A stretch of 64,000 bases of DNA, from assembly GCA_946405805.1 (NCBI GenBank), contig CAMJIL010000003.1:1-64000 (forward strand), read 5' to 3'. The notes under the pieces are model-generated. The model was not told the DNA's origin, searched no databases, and worked only from the letters and a program-made list of their open reading frames with translations. Source of the stretch: an uncultured Prevotellaceae bacterium. GTDB taxonomy: Bacteria > Bacteroidota > Bacteroidia > Bacteroidales > Bacteroidaceae. The translations under genes and the position numbers were made by a program. This document shows positions 9,231 through 18,521 of the stretch, in pieces; position 1 is the stretch's first letter; each line of letters begins with the position of its first letter.

Positions 9231-10040
9231 ATGAGTTTGAAAATCGTTGTACTTGCAAAGCAGGTACCCGACACGCACAATGTAGGTCCTGACGCTATGA
9301 CAGCAGAAGGTACTATCAACCGTAGTGCGTTGCCAGCAATCTTCAACCCCGACGATCTCAATGCTTTGGAGCAAGCTCTCCAGCTGAAAGAGAAATTTCC
9401 GGGAAGTACCATCACAGTTGTCACCATGGGTTTGCCAAAGTCTGCAGACATCATCCGTGAGTCACTCTATCGTGGAGCTGATGCAGGATATGTTGTAACA
9501 GACCGTTGCCTTGGTGGTGCAGATACTCTCGCTACTTCATACACCCTGTCACAGGCTATAAAGAAGATTGGTGACTATGACATCATTCTCGGTGGACGAC
9601 AGGCTATTGATGGTGATACAGCACAGGTGGGACCACAGATAGCAGAAAAACTGGGTCTGACACAAGTTACATACGCTGAAGAGATTATCTCTCTCGACCC
9701 ACAGGCAAAGAAAATCGTCATCAGACGTCATATTGATGGTGGCGTAGAGACCGTAGAGGCTCCTCTGCCTCTCGTTGTTACTGTCAACGGTTCTGCTGCA
9801 GAATGTCGTCCTGCTAATGCAAAGCGCATCATGGCATACAAGAAGGCTGTAATTCCTGAGTGGAATGCTACCGATATCAACTGCGACATGAATCAGGTTG
9901 GTAAGACTGGTTCCCCAACTAACGTTAAGAAGGTTGAGAACATTGTCTTCAAAGCGAAAGAAAGCCGCACTATGACAGGCTCTGACGAAGATATCAACAG
10001 CCTAATGGCAGAACTGATAAACGACAAGATTATCGGTTAA
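9231..10040 (+). CDS. etfB: Electron transfer flavoprotein, beta subunit
   Basis: The 269-residue protein has the EtfB start LKIVVLAKQVPDT, the conserved NPDDLNALEQAL and the nucleotide-binding part GGRQAIDGDTAQVGPQ (about residues 120-136). With EtfA it forms the FAD/AMP heterodimer that takes electrons from acyl-CoA dehydrogenase. It is followed by etfA after a 64-nt gap containing a GC-rich hairpin repeat, and by the dehydrogenase gene. The partner for reoxidation is not in the window. Confidence 0.95.
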   Translation: MSLKIVVLAKQVPDTHNVGPDAMTAEGTINRSALPAIFNPDDLNALEQALQLKEKFPGSTITVVTMGLPKSADIIRESLYRGADAGYVVTDRCLGGADTLATSYTLSQAIKKIGDYDIILGGRQAIDGDTAQVGPQIAEKLGLTQVTYAEEIISLDPQAKKIVIRRHIDGGVETVEAPLPLVVTVNGSAAECRPANAKRIMAYKKAVIPEWNATDINCDMNQVGKTGSPTNVKKVENIVFKAKESRTMTGSDEDINSLMAELINDKIIG

Positions 10041-10074
10041 GGCCCCACCCCAGCCCTCTCCATATAGGGAGGGG
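10041..10074 (+). repeat. GC-rich dispersed hairpin repeat between etfB and etfA
   Basis: The element begins directly after the etfB stop and holds CCCCACCCCAGCCCTCTCC, a 5-nt loop and GGGAGGGG. Similar C-rich tracts with a short G-rich partner occur near 40536, 49848 and 51588. It may weaken or stabilise the message between the two genes. Confidence 0.6.
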
Positions 10075-10104
10075 ATATTAAAAAGAAAATAAAATAAAGC
10101 TTAT

Positions 10105-11145
10105 ATGAATAGCGTTTTTGTATATTGTGAAATAGAGGGCACGAAAGTAAAGGATGTAGCCCTCGAGCTCCTTACCAAGGGGCGTAAACTAGCCAACACC
10201 CTCGGTGTGCAGTTGGAATGTATCATCGCAGGTTCAGGCCTTGATGGTGTTGAGAATCAGGTAATAAAATATGGTGTTGACAAAGTACATATCTTCGATG
10301 CAGAAGGTCTGTTCCCATACACCTCTAATCCTCATACCGCTCTCGTTGTAAACCTCTTCAAGGAGGAGAAACCACAGATATGCCTCATGGGTGCTACGGT
10401 AATAGGCCGCGACCTTGGTCCTCGCGTTTCGTCAGCTCTCTTCAGCGGTCTTACCGCCGACTGCACACAGTTGGAGATTGACGATTTTGACATGAAGGTG
10501 AAGAATGAGGCTGGCGAACTGATTGACAAACACTATGAGAATCAACTCATGCAGATTCGTCCTGCTTTCGGTGGTAATATCGTTGCCACTATTGTAAACC
10601 CAGAGCATCGCCCACAGATGGCAACAGTACGCGAGGGTGTGATGAAGAAAGAGGTGCTCGACGAGAATTATAAAAGTGAAGTAATACGCCACGACGTTGC
10701 GAAATATGTTCCTGAAACAGAATATGTAGTAAAGGTTATCGACCGCCACGTTCAGCAGGCAAAGCATAACCTCAAAGGTTCTCCAATCATTGTTTCCGGT
10801 GGTTATGGCGTTGGTAGCAAGGAAGGTTTTGATATGCTCTTTGAACTGGCAAAGGAACTCCATGCAGAAGTTGGCGCTTCGCGTGCTGCTGTTGATGCAG
10901 GATGGATTGACAACGACCGTCAGATAGGCCAGACTGGTGTCACAGTACGCCCGAAGGTGTATATTGCCTGCGGTATTTCAGGACAGATACAGCATATCGC
11001 TGGTATGCAGGATTCAGGCATCATCATTTCCATCAACAATGATCCTGATGCTCCTATTAACACCATAGCCGACTATGTCATCAACGGCACAGTAGAAGAG
11101 GTGGTTCCAAAAATGATAAAGTATTACAAGCAGAATAATAAGTGA
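10105..11145 (+). CDS. etfA: Electron transfer flavoprotein, alpha subunit
   Basis: The 346-residue protein carries the FAD-binding C-terminal domain of EtfA, recognisable from VGASRAAVDAGW, QIGQTGVTVRPK, YIACGISGQIQH and INNDPDAPI (about residues 250-325). The N-terminal domain is the usual partner of EtfB. Its stop overlaps the start of the acyl-CoA dehydrogenase by 1 nt, so the three proteins are likely made in step. Confidence 0.95.
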   Translation: MNSVFVYCEIEGTKVKDVALELLTKGRKLANTLGVQLECIIAGSGLDGVENQVIKYGVDKVHIFDAEGLFPYTSNPHTALVVNLFKEEKPQICLMGATVIGRDLGPRVSSALFSGLTADCTQLEIDDFDMKVKNEAGELIDKHYENQLMQIRPAFGGNIVATIVNPEHRPQMATVREGVMKKEVLDENYKSEVIRHDVAKYVPETEYVVKVIDRHVQQAKHNLKGSPIIVSGGYGVGSKEGFDMLFELAKELHAEVGASRAAVDAGWIDNDRQIGQTGVTVRPKVYIACGISGQIQHIAGMQDSGIIISINNDPDAPINTIADYVINGTVEEVVPKMIKYYKQNNK

Positions 11146-12920
11146 TGAATTTCTATTTAGATAATCCTGAGATGAAGTTCCATCTCAGTCACCCATTGCT
11201 CAAGCACATCGTTGAGTTGAAAGAAAGAAATTACGCCGACTTCGGCAAGTATGATTATGCACCAGAGGATTTCGAGGATGCTATGGACTCTTACGAGCGC
11301 ATCATCAGTCTGGCCGGTGACATCTGTGCTAATGTCATAGCACCTAATGCTGAAGCAGTAGATGCTGAGGGTCCTCACGTTGAGAACAACCGCATGGTAT
11401 ATGCCAGCAAGACCTACGACAACCTTAAAGCTTGCCGTCAGGCTGGTCTGCATGGTGTCTTGATGCCACGCCGCTATGGTGGACTCAACTTCCCTCAGTT
11501 CGTCTATGCTCCTATCAACGAGATGATGGCTACTGCCGATACCGGTTTCGAGAATATATGGTCTTTGCAGGACTGTATCTCTACCCTCTACGAATTCGGT
11601 AATGAGGAGCAGCGCAAGAAGTACATCCCTCGTGTTTGCGAAGGTGCTACAATGTCTATGGATCTTACCGAGCCTGATGCAGGTTCTGATTTGCAGAGTG
11701 TTATGCTGAAGGCTACATATGACGAGAAAGAAGACTGCTGGCGTCTGAACGGCTGTAAGCGTTTCATTACCAACGGTGACTCAGACATCCACCTCGTGCT
11801 GGCTCGTTCAGAAGAAGGCACACGCGACGGTCGCGGACTGTCTATGTTCATCTACGACAAGCGCAACGGTGGTGTCGATGTACGTCGTATTGAGAACAAA
11901 TTGGGCATACACGGTTCTCCAACATGCGAACTGGTTTACAAGAATGCCAAGGCAGAGCTTTGCGGCGACCGCAAACTGGGACTCATCAAATACGTCATGG
12001 CCCTTATGAACGGTGCCCGTCTGGGTATTGCCGGACAGTCAACCGGTCTGTCACAGATGGCATACAACGAGGCTCTGGCATATGCTAAGGACCGTAAGCA
12101 ATTTGGCAAGGCTATCATCGAGTTCCCAGCAGTTTATGACATGCTTGCAATAATGAAGGCAAAGCTTGATGCAGGCCGCGCTCTCTACTATGCTACGGCA
12201 CGTTACGTAGATATCTACAAAATATGGGAAGACATTGAGCGTGACCGCAAGGCTGAAGGTGGTAAACTGGAAGCAGCAGAGCGTACAGAATACAAGACTT
12301 TCGCACGTTTGGCTGATGCCTTTACACCTGTTGCAAAGGGTATGACATCAGAGTATGCCAACCAGAATGCTTATGACGGCATTCAGGTACATGGAGGTTC
12401 TGGCTTTATGCTCGAATATGCTTGTCAGCGTCTCTATCGCGATGCCCGTATCCTTTCTATATATGAAGGTACTACACAGTTGCAGTGCGTTGCAGCAGGA
12501 CGTTATATCACCAACGGCACATACGGACAGATTATTGCCGACATCCTCGAAAAGGGCGAAGCAGGCATGGCTATGACTTCTCTCGCAGAAGCTGGTGAAT
12601 GTGATGCTAACTGGTGTGGTGCAGAGTTTGCTGCCCTCAAGGAGCGTATGACAAAGGCAGCTGAAAAATACAACGAGGCTGTGGCTTATACCAACGACCA
12701 GAAAGACGACGACTTCAAGAATCTCGTTCTGCGTCATCTCTACGAAATGGCTGCCGACATCATCATGTCACTGCTACTCATAGGGGATGCTACAAAGAAT
12801 CCGGAGCTCTTCGCTAAGTCTGCAAAGGTTTACAACCGCTATGCTGCTGCTGAAATAGAGAAGCACTATGACTTCATCATGTCACTGAGTGTTGAAAATC
12901 TGACAGACTATCAGGCATAG
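11145..12920 (+). CDS. Acyl-CoA dehydrogenase, long form
   Basis: The protein has about 591 residues. The standard acyl-CoA dehydrogenase fold is seen: the FAD-binding middle segment with MDLTEPDAGSDL, the four-helix part with KDRKQFGKAI, QVHGGSGFMLEY, and the catalytic Glu in IYEGTTQLQ (about residue 445). A C-terminal extension of roughly 150 residues goes beyond the 380-residue short forms. With etfBA it can oxidise an acyl-CoA or run as an enoyl-CoA reductase in an anaerobe (inference). I chose ATG 11145, which shares one base with the etfA stop; a GTG at 11142 is an alternative. The TAG stop shares one base with the next start. Confidence 0.92.
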   Translation: MNFYLDNPEMKFHLSHPLLKHIVELKERNYADFGKYDYAPEDFEDAMDSYERIISLAGDICANVIAPNAEAVDAEGPHVENNRMVYASKTYDNLKACRQAGLHGVLMPRRYGGLNFPQFVYAPINEMMATADTGFENIWSLQDCISTLYEFGNEEQRKKYIPRVCEGATMSMDLTEPDAGSDLQSVMLKATYDEKEDCWRLNGCKRFITNGDSDIHLVLARSEEGTRDGRGLSMFIYDKRNGGVDVRRIENKLGIHGSPTCELVYKNAKAELCGDRKLGLIKYVMALMNGARLGIAGQSTGLSQMAYNEALAYAKDRKQFGKAIIEFPAVYDMLAIMKAKLDAGRALYYATARYVDIYKIWEDIERDRKAEGGKLEAAERTEYKTFARLADAFTPVAKGMTSEYANQNAYDGIQVHGGSGFMLEYACQRLYRDARILSIYEGTTQLQCVAAGRYITNGTYGQIIADILEKGEAGMAMTSLAEAGECDANWCGAEFAALKERMTKAAEKYNEAVAYTNDQKDDDFKNLVLRHLYEMAADIIMSLLLIGDATKNPELFAKSAKVYNRYAAAEIEKHYDFIMSLSVENLTDYQA

Positions 12921-15184
12921 TGGAAAACATTCCTTCCATAGTACGGGATCTTGCCCTGATTCTCGTCACAGCGGGTGTTGTGACGTTGATATTCAAGAAA
13001 CTCAAGCAGCCGCTTGTGCTTGGATATATCATGGCAGGATTCATCGTTTCGCCAAACTTCCCTCTCACGGTATCCGTCGTAGATCACGAGAATATCGAGA
13101 TATGGGGCAACATCGGCGTTATGTTCCTTCTCTTCACGTTGGGTTTGGACTTTTCGTTCAAGAAAATCCTGAAGATGGGCATGGCTCCGATTATCGCCGC
13201 CCTCACCATTGTCTTCTCGATGATGATGATAGGTATTCTCGTCTCGCGTCTCTTCGGTTGGTCGCAGATGAACGGTATGTTCCTTGCCGGCATGCTTGCC
13301 ATGTCGTCCACCACCATTATCTATAAGGCATTCGACGATATGGGTCTGAAGCAACAGCAGTTTGCCGGCCTCGTCATGAGTGTGCTGATACTGGAGGACA
13401 TTCTCGCCATCGTCATGATGGTGGTGCTGGGAGCTCTTGCCGGTGGCGGGTCGCCGGATGGCGGCATGATGTTGCAGATGGTTCTCTACATCGGTTTCGT
13501 CATCATTATATGGTTTGTGGTAGGACTGTTCCTTATCCCTACCTTCCTGCGCCGCGTGAGACCTCTTATGAATGACGAGGTGCTGCTTATCGTGGCCCTC
13601 GGTATGTGCTGTTTTATGGCGGTGCTCTCTACCAAGGCGGGCTTCAGCTCTGCCTTCGGAGCATTCGTGATGGGTAGCATACTTGCCGAGACGGTCGAGG
13701 CAAAGAAGATAGAGAAGGTAGTAGCGCCTGTAAAAGACCTCTTCGGTGCCATTTTCTTCGTATCTGTCGGTATGTTGGTGGATGCCCATATCATTGTTGA
13801 CCAGTGGCTGACGATTGTTGTCATTACCATTGCAATTATTTTGGGCCAGAGCATTTTTGGCACCTTTGGTTTTATGCTTTCCGGCCAACCACTGAAGACA
13901 GCGATGCGATGCGGTTTCTCTATGGCGCAGATAGGTGAATTTGCTTTCATCATCGCTTCCTTAGGACTGTCGCTGCACGTATTGAGCGATGTCGTATATC
14001 CTGTTGTGGTGACGGTGTCTGTCGTAACGACATTCCTCACCCCATACATGATACGCTTCGCAGTGCCGGCATACGAGATTCTCGAGAAGCGTCTGCCGGA
14101 AAGCTGGATATCCTACATCAACCGCATCTCCGATATTGCGCCGTCAGGACGCCACAATAATACAGAGGGTTACTGGAGGCCACTGCTCCGTCAGATGTGT
14201 GTCAACACTCTTATATACTCATGTCTGACGATAGCCATCATTGCCTTCATGAGCACCTTCACGCTACCCGTTGTGCGCCGCATCATTCCACCGCATTACG
14301 AATTGTGGGCAGACATCATCGTCGGCGCTGCCACGCTTCTGCTGATGTCACCGTTCCTGCGTGCTATGGTGATGAAGAAGAACAAGAGTGAGGAATTCCA
14401 TGCCCTGTGGGTATCACGAGGCAACCGTGCACCGCTGATGTTTACCATCTTTGTGCGCATCATCATCGCCATGGCATTCGTATTCTATGTCTGCTACATG
14501 GTGACAGAGTTCAACAAGGCCATTCTGATTTGCGTGGCACTGGGACTGGTTACCCTAATGATAATGTCACGGTGGCTCAAGGCTAGTTCTATAAAGATGG
14601 AACGACTCTTCATCCAGAATCTTCGTTCCAAGGAGTATGCCCTTCGTGCCAGCGGTGCAAAGCGGCCGTTGTTTGAGGGACATCTGCTGGACCGTGACAT
14701 ACACATTGCCACCGTCGATATTCCACATAACTCTCTTTGGGGAGGCAAGATGCTGAAGGAACTGAATCTGGGCAGCCGCTTCGGCGTACACGTCAGCAGC
14801 ATTATGCGTGGCTACAAGAAGATAAACATTCCTTCCGGCAGTGACATAGTATTCCCTCTCGACCAACTCAACGTCATCGGTAACGACGACCAGTTGGCGA
14901 AGCTCAATGCTGCCGTGCAGCAGGAGGTGGAGCCCGAGACGTTGGACCTCGTCGGAAAGGATATGCAGCTGAAACGGTTCGGCATCTCGCCTGACAGCCC
15001 GTTTGTCGGGAAGTCGCTCATCACGAGCCACCTGCGTGACAAATACAACTGTATGTTCATCGGTCTGGAAGAGGATGAAGACAGCCTCATCAACATCACG
15101 CCGCTCTATATGTTCCAGCCAGCCGATATCATCTGGGTAGTAGGCGAAGAAGACGACATCAAACGACTCGCGGAAGACATTTAA
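12920..15184 (+). CDS. CPA2-type cation:proton antiporter with two TrkA-C domains
   Basis: The 754-residue membrane protein starts with a GTG that shares its G with the stop of the dehydrogenase gene. About twelve helices (residues 5-385) form a Kef/Nha-type exchanger core, with LGLDFSFKK and GSILAETVEAKK. Four or five extra helices follow (about 425-555), and then two RCK_C/TrkA-C ligand-binding domains (about 585-670 and 675-754). No Rossmann RCK_N domain is seen. A role in K+ or Na+/H+ exchange is expected. The gene coupling to etf and dehydrogenase is notable but may be chance. Confidence 0.88.
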   Translation: MENIPSIVRDLALILVTAGVVTLIFKKLKQPLVLGYIMAGFIVSPNFPLTVSVVDHENIEIWGNIGVMFLLFTLGLDFSFKKILKMGMAPIIAALTIVFSMMMIGILVSRLFGWSQMNGMFLAGMLAMSSTTIIYKAFDDMGLKQQQFAGLVMSVLILEDILAIVMMVVLGALAGGGSPDGGMMLQMVLYIGFVIIIWFVVGLFLIPTFLRRVRPLMNDEVLLIVALGMCCFMAVLSTKAGFSSAFGAFVMGSILAETVEAKKIEKVVAPVKDLFGAIFFVSVGMLVDAHIIVDQWLTIVVITIAIILGQSIFGTFGFMLSGQPLKTAMRCGFSMAQIGEFAFIIASLGLSLHVLSDVVYPVVVTVSVVTTFLTPYMIRFAVPAYEILEKRLPESWISYINRISDIAPSGRHNNTEGYWRPLLRQMCVNTLIYSCLTIAIIAFMSTFTLPVVRRIIPPHYELWADIIVGAATLLLMSPFLRAMVMKKNKSEEFHALWVSRGNRAPLMFTIFVRIIIAMAFVFYVCYMVTEFNKAILICVALGLVTLMIMSRWLKASSIKMERLFIQNLRSKEYALRASGAKRPLFEGHLLDRDIHIATVDIPHNSLWGGKMLKELNLGSRFGVHVSSIMRGYKKINIPSGSDIVFPLDQLNVIGNDDQLAKLNAAVQQEVEPETLDLVGKDMQLKRFGISPDSPFVGKSLITSHLRDKYNCMFIGLEEDEDSLINITPLYMFQPADIIWVVGEEDDIKRLAEDI

Positions 15185-15185
15185 T

Positions 15186-15220
15186 AAGGTCAAAGGTCTA
15201 AGGTCAAAGGTCTAAGGTAA
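15186..15220 (+). repeat. Heptamer array (AAGGTCA/AAGGTCT x5)
   Basis: Five consecutive 7-bp units fill the junction between the antiporter stop and the merR-type gene: AAGGTCA, AAGGTCT, AAGGTCA, AAGGTCT, AAGGTAA. The first unit begins 2 nt after the stop codon. Confidence 0.85.
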
Positions 15221-15237
15221 TTATGAATTAATTAACT

Positions 15238-15585
15238 ATGCTCAACGAGGATAAGAATCTGAAGACATACTACTCTGTCAGGGAGGTTTCTGAGATGTTC
15301 GGCATTTCAGACTCCACCCTGAGGTATTGGGAGACAGAGTTTCCCAATCTGAAGCCCCGTGTGGTGCATTCGAGCAGGGTGCGCATGTATTCGGCCAAGG
15401 ACCTTGAAGACTTAAAGAAGATACACAACCTTGTGAAGGTCAGGGGCTTCAAGCTTGCTGCCGCCAAGAAAATGTTGCAGGCTAACCCTTCCGGCGTTGA
15501 CCGCACACAGGAAATGATAGAAAAACTGACAACCATAAAAGAAGAACTCCTGAAAATAAAATCAGCACTCGACAATATAGTCTAA
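15238..15585 (+). CDS. MerR-family transcriptional regulator
   Basis: This 115-residue protein has the MerR winged helix-turn-helix at residues 11-75 (YSVREVSEMFGIS, STLRYWE, RMYSAKDLEDL), then a short helix for dimerisation. There is no extended C-terminal effector domain and no metal-binding Cys cluster, so the signal is unknown. Small stand-alone regulators like this are common in Bacteroidetes. It lies between heptamer arrays, and its stop codon falls inside the downstream array. Confidence 0.88.
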   Translation: MLNEDKNLKTYYSVREVSEMFGISDSTLRYWETEFPNLKPRVVHSSRVRMYSAKDLEDLKKIHNLVKVRGFKLAAAKKMLQANPSGVDRTQEMIEKLTTIKEELLKIKSALDNIV

Positions 15586-15646
15586 GGTCAAAGGTCTAAG
15601 GTCAAAGGTCAAAGGCTTTCAATGTTCAATGTTCAATGTTCAATAA
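15584..15646 (+). repeat. Compound heptamer array (AAGGTCA then TCAATGT)
   Basis: Nine units in continuous 7-bp register: four AAGGTCA/AAGGTCT, AAGGCTT, three TCAATGT and TCAATAA. The array begins within the stop codon of the merR-type gene and ends 9 nt before the HIT gene. Two different unit families are joined without loss of phase. Confidence 0.85.
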
Positions 15647-15655
15647 ATAAAAAAA

Positions 15656-16081
15656 ATGTACAGCGATCCAAAAGACTGTCTCTATTGTACTAATAACGAG
15701 ACCCAAAAATCATTGATGATAGAAATCTGTCATCTTCGTGTTTCACGCGTATTCCTGTTCAAGGAGCAAACGTACCACGGCCGTTGCCTCGTGGCATACG
15801 ACAAGCATGTCAACGACCTCAACGAGCTCTCTGACGAGGAGCGCAACAATTTCATGGCTGACGTGGCACAGACCACACGCGCCATGCAGAAGGTATTCAA
15901 TCCTGAGAAGATAAACTACGGAGCATTCTCCGACACCCTTTGCCACCTGCATTTCCATCTCGTGCCAAAGTATGTCGGTGGCCCTGACTATCCTGGTCTC
16001 TTCCGCATGAATCCGCAGGAGGTTTATCTCTCCGACGCAGAGTATCAGGACATGATAGCGAAGATAAAAGCAGCTCTGTAA
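15656..16081 (+). CDS. HIT-family protein
   Basis: This 141-residue protein has the histidine triad motif HLHFHLVPK at about residue 100, in which the middle His attacks the alpha-phosphate of nucleotide substrates. The N-terminal part carries a Cys pair (CLYC) as in many bacterial HIT hydrolases. It probably hydrolyses nucleoside phosphoramidates or dinucleotides; the exact substrate is unknown. The phosphomannose isomerase gene follows after 20 nt. Confidence 0.88.
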   Translation: MYSDPKDCLYCTNNETQKSLMIEICHLRVSRVFLFKEQTYHGRCLVAYDKHVNDLNELSDEERNNFMADVAQTTRAMQKVFNPEKINYGAFSDTLCHLHFHLVPKYVGGPDYPGLFRMNPQEVYLSDAEYQDMIAKIKAAL

Positions 16082-16101
16082 GCCGGTTTCAGGTCAAAAC
16101 C

Positions 16102-17151
16102 ATGTGTAACTATCCCCTTCTTTTCGAGAAAAACATCCATACCCTCGTGTGGGGCACCGAGGCGTGGGAGGTGTCTGCCGTTCCCAGCAGTCCGTGCATC
16201 GTTGCCAACGGTCCGCTGAAGGGACGCGACATCATCAGCGTCATCGACGAATTCGGCCCCGACATCCTCGGCGATGCCGTCTATGAGGAGTTTGGCGGCA
16301 AGCTGCCGTTGCTCGTGAAATTCATCGATGCAAAGAAAGACCTCTCCATACAGGTACACCCCGACGACCGTCTCGCCATGGAGCGTCATCAGTGCTTCGG
16401 CAAGACCGAGATGTGGTATATCATCTCTGCCGAGCCCGGGGCGTCCATCCTTGCCGGCTTTAAGGAAGAGCTGTCGCCAGAGGAGTATAAGCGTCGCGTT
16501 GCCGACGGTACTATCGTCGATGCCCTGGCACGCCATGAGGTGCACCCCGGCGACGTCTTCTACATCCCTGCCGGACGCGTGCATGCCATATGCGGCGGCG
16601 TATATCTGGCAGAGGTGCAGCAGAGCAGCGACATCACCTATCGTCTCTACGACTATAACCGCCCGGGCCTCGACGGAAAGCCACGACAGCTGCATACGGA
16701 ACTGGCGGCAGATGCCATCAACTATCGCGTGGAGAAAGACTACCGCACCTATTACGGTAACACCCTCAGCCACGCGGCAAAGGTCATCGACACACCATTC
16801 TTCGACGTCCGCGTGATGGACCTCGACAAACGCTCCCTCGCCGACAAACGACCTCTAATCTTTTCCGAAAAGCCATACGGATTCCATCGCAAGCTGAAGA
16901 AATACAACTCTTTCATCATCTCGATGTGCATTAGCGGCAAGTGCCAGATAACGCTGCGCAACAGCGACCAGCCCATTCAGGTGCTCGGCAACAAGGAGCC
17001 TCTGCCCCACTCCGTCACCCTCTCAGCCGGTGAGAGCTGTCTCATTCCCGCCTGCTGTGCCGACTACGACATCATCCCCATCAGCCTCGATACCCGCGTC
17101 CTCGAAACACATATCGACCGCAGGAAACGCCCCTGGTGGAGAAGAAGATAG
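16102..17151 (+). CDS. manA: Mannose-6-phosphate isomerase, type I
   Basis: The 349-residue protein interconverts mannose 6-phosphate and fructose 6-phosphate. Zinc-ligand and substrate motifs are QVHPDD near residue 80, GKTEMWYI near 95, HEVHPGDVFYIPAGRVHAI near 140-165 and EVQQSSDITYRLYDYNR near 175. It supplies mannose units for surface glycans or lets mannose enter glycolysis. It is the last gene of this plus-strand run and faces porV. Confidence 0.93.
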   Translation: MCNYPLLFEKNIHTLVWGTEAWEVSAVPSSPCIVANGPLKGRDIISVIDEFGPDILGDAVYEEFGGKLPLLVKFIDAKKDLSIQVHPDDRLAMERHQCFGKTEMWYIISAEPGASILAGFKEELSPEEYKRRVADGTIVDALARHEVHPGDVFYIPAGRVHAICGGVYLAEVQQSSDITYRLYDYNRPGLDGKPRQLHTELAADAINYRVEKDYRTYYGNTLSHAAKVIDTPFFDVRVMDLDKRSLADKRPLIFSEKPYGFHRKLKKYNSFIISMCISGKCQITLRNSDQPIQVLGNKEPLPHSVTLSAGESCLIPACCADYDIIPISLDTRVLETHIDRRKRPWWRRR

Positions 17152-17168
17152 AGGTAAGAGGTAAAAGT

Positions 17169-17202
17169 CAATGGCGCAAGATGAAAACATCCTGCGCCAT
17201 TG
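17169..17202. terminator. Hairpin between convergent manA and porV
   Basis: CAATGGCGCA-AGATG pairs with CATC-C-TGCGCCATTG around a 4-nt loop. No strong T run follows on either strand, so it may end both transcripts weakly or stabilise their 3' ends. Confidence 0.5.
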
Positions 17203-17285
17203 TATATATATTAATTCTCGAAGCTCCAGCGGGTGTGCGGAGGCACCTTTGTTGTCACGCAGTAGCATCGCCGCGAGCACGGAGA

Positions 17286-18491
17286 TTACCTTCTTCCGAA
17301 CAGGTCTTTTATGCCGTCGATGTCGAAGGCGAGAGAGAAGCGGAGGGTCTGGTCAAGAGGATTGCTTGACGCTGTAGAGATGACGTATGCGGCATCCAGC
17401 GAGAAGGCACTCATCTTGAAACCGGCACCGACGGTGAAGTATTTACGGTTACCCTTTGTCTCAGCCTCGTCGTGATATCCGGCGCGGACTGAGAAACGGT
17501 CGTTATAGCAATACTCCGCACCGACGCTGAGCTGTATCTCTTTCAATTCTTCCTTGAAACCGCCCGGGGCATCGCCGAAACTCTTGAAGATACCAGCAAT
17601 AGAACCGACGTTGTAATATACCTCGTCGGCATACTGGTCAAGATTCACGGCAGTCGTCTTGCCCTCGGCAACGGCCTTGTTATACTGTTCCGTCGTAGGA
17701 TAGGTAGGCACGAGGAGCTTGTTGAGGTCGGTGGCAATGGTGATGGCATTATATTCGTCGATAGGCACCTTGAGGGATGCACCCAGACGCAGGTTCGTAG
17801 GAATGAACTCAGAGCGGTCGGTACCGGTGAGATTCATCTTAGAACCGATGTTGCTGATATTGAAACCGAGACCGAGCTGACACTCACGCTTGCCGATGTT
17901 GATGTAGTTCTGATAGTATCCCGCGATGTCGGCAGCAAAGGCACCGGCCGTTTTCTTCTCCTCAGTAGAGCTGTAGGACATGTCGGAGAACATATACCTT
18001 ACGGCAGCACCGAGAGAGAATTTCTCTGACAGCATCATAGAGTAGCCGGCATCGATACTCATCTCGTATGGCTTGATGGTCATGTCGTAGTTGTCGCTGG
18101 TGCCGCCTGACGAAGTATATACCTCACCAAGAGAGAAATAGTGAATAGAAGCCGAAACAGCGCTGTAGTCACCGATTCTGTAGTAACCCGACAGGTATGC
18201 GATGTTCATGTCGTTGACGAGTTTGCGCAACCATGGGGTATAGTTGAGCTGCACGCCAGCCCTGGAAATAGCAAACGGATACTTTGCAGGGTTCCAGTAT
18301 TGTGACGACACGTCGGCATCGGTAGCGACACCCACATCACCCATACCGCCGCCACGGGCATCAGGAGCTATATTCTGACTCACCATAGCCGTATGCACGG
18401 GATTGAAGAGAGTTTGCTTGTCCTGGGCATTGGCTGCCATCGTCAGCATAAGGGCTGACAACAGAAAGAGGATTTTGATTTTGTTTGTCAT
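17286..18491 (-). CDS. porV: Type IX secretion outer-membrane shuttle protein PorV
   Basis: The 401-residue protein has a signal peptide (cleavage after ANAQ, about residue 23). A start typical of PorV follows (ARGGGMGDVGVATDADVSSQYWNPAKYPFA), and then the alternating pattern of a beta-barrel of the FadL/PorV type, ending in an aromatic-rich strand. PorV binds the C-terminal sorting domains of cargo in the outer membrane and delivers them to PorU. It lies 30 nt after porU in the same operon. Confidence 0.92.
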   Translation of the reverse strand: MTNKIKILFLLSALMLTMAANAQDKQTLFNPVHTAMVSQNIAPDARGGGMGDVGVATDADVSSQYWNPAKYPFAISRAGVQLNYTPWLRKLVNDMNIAYLSGYYRIGDYSAVSASIHYFSLGEVYTSSGGTSDNYDMTIKPYEMSIDAGYSMMLSEKFSLGAAVRYMFSDMSYSSTEEKKTAGAFAADIAGYYQNYINIGKRECQLGLGFNISNIGSKMNLTGTDRSEFIPTNLRLGASLKVPIDEYNAITIATDLNKLLVPTYPTTEQYNKAVAEGKTTAVNLDQYADEVYYNVGSIAGIFKSFGDAPGGFKEELKEIQLSVGAEYCYNDRFSVRAGYHDEAETKGNRKYFTVGAGFKMSAFSLDAAYVISTASSNPLDQTLRFSLAFDIDGIKDLFGRR

Positions 18492-18521
18492 TTATTGAAA
18501 TTTTATGTTGTTGTTCGTCAT

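Noticed and set aside
12911..13888. A 325-residue open frame opposite the CPA2 antiporter gene
   Set aside because: Rich in His, Glu, Lys and Gln with no fold-like pattern; it is the mirror of a real gene with strong membrane-helix coding.
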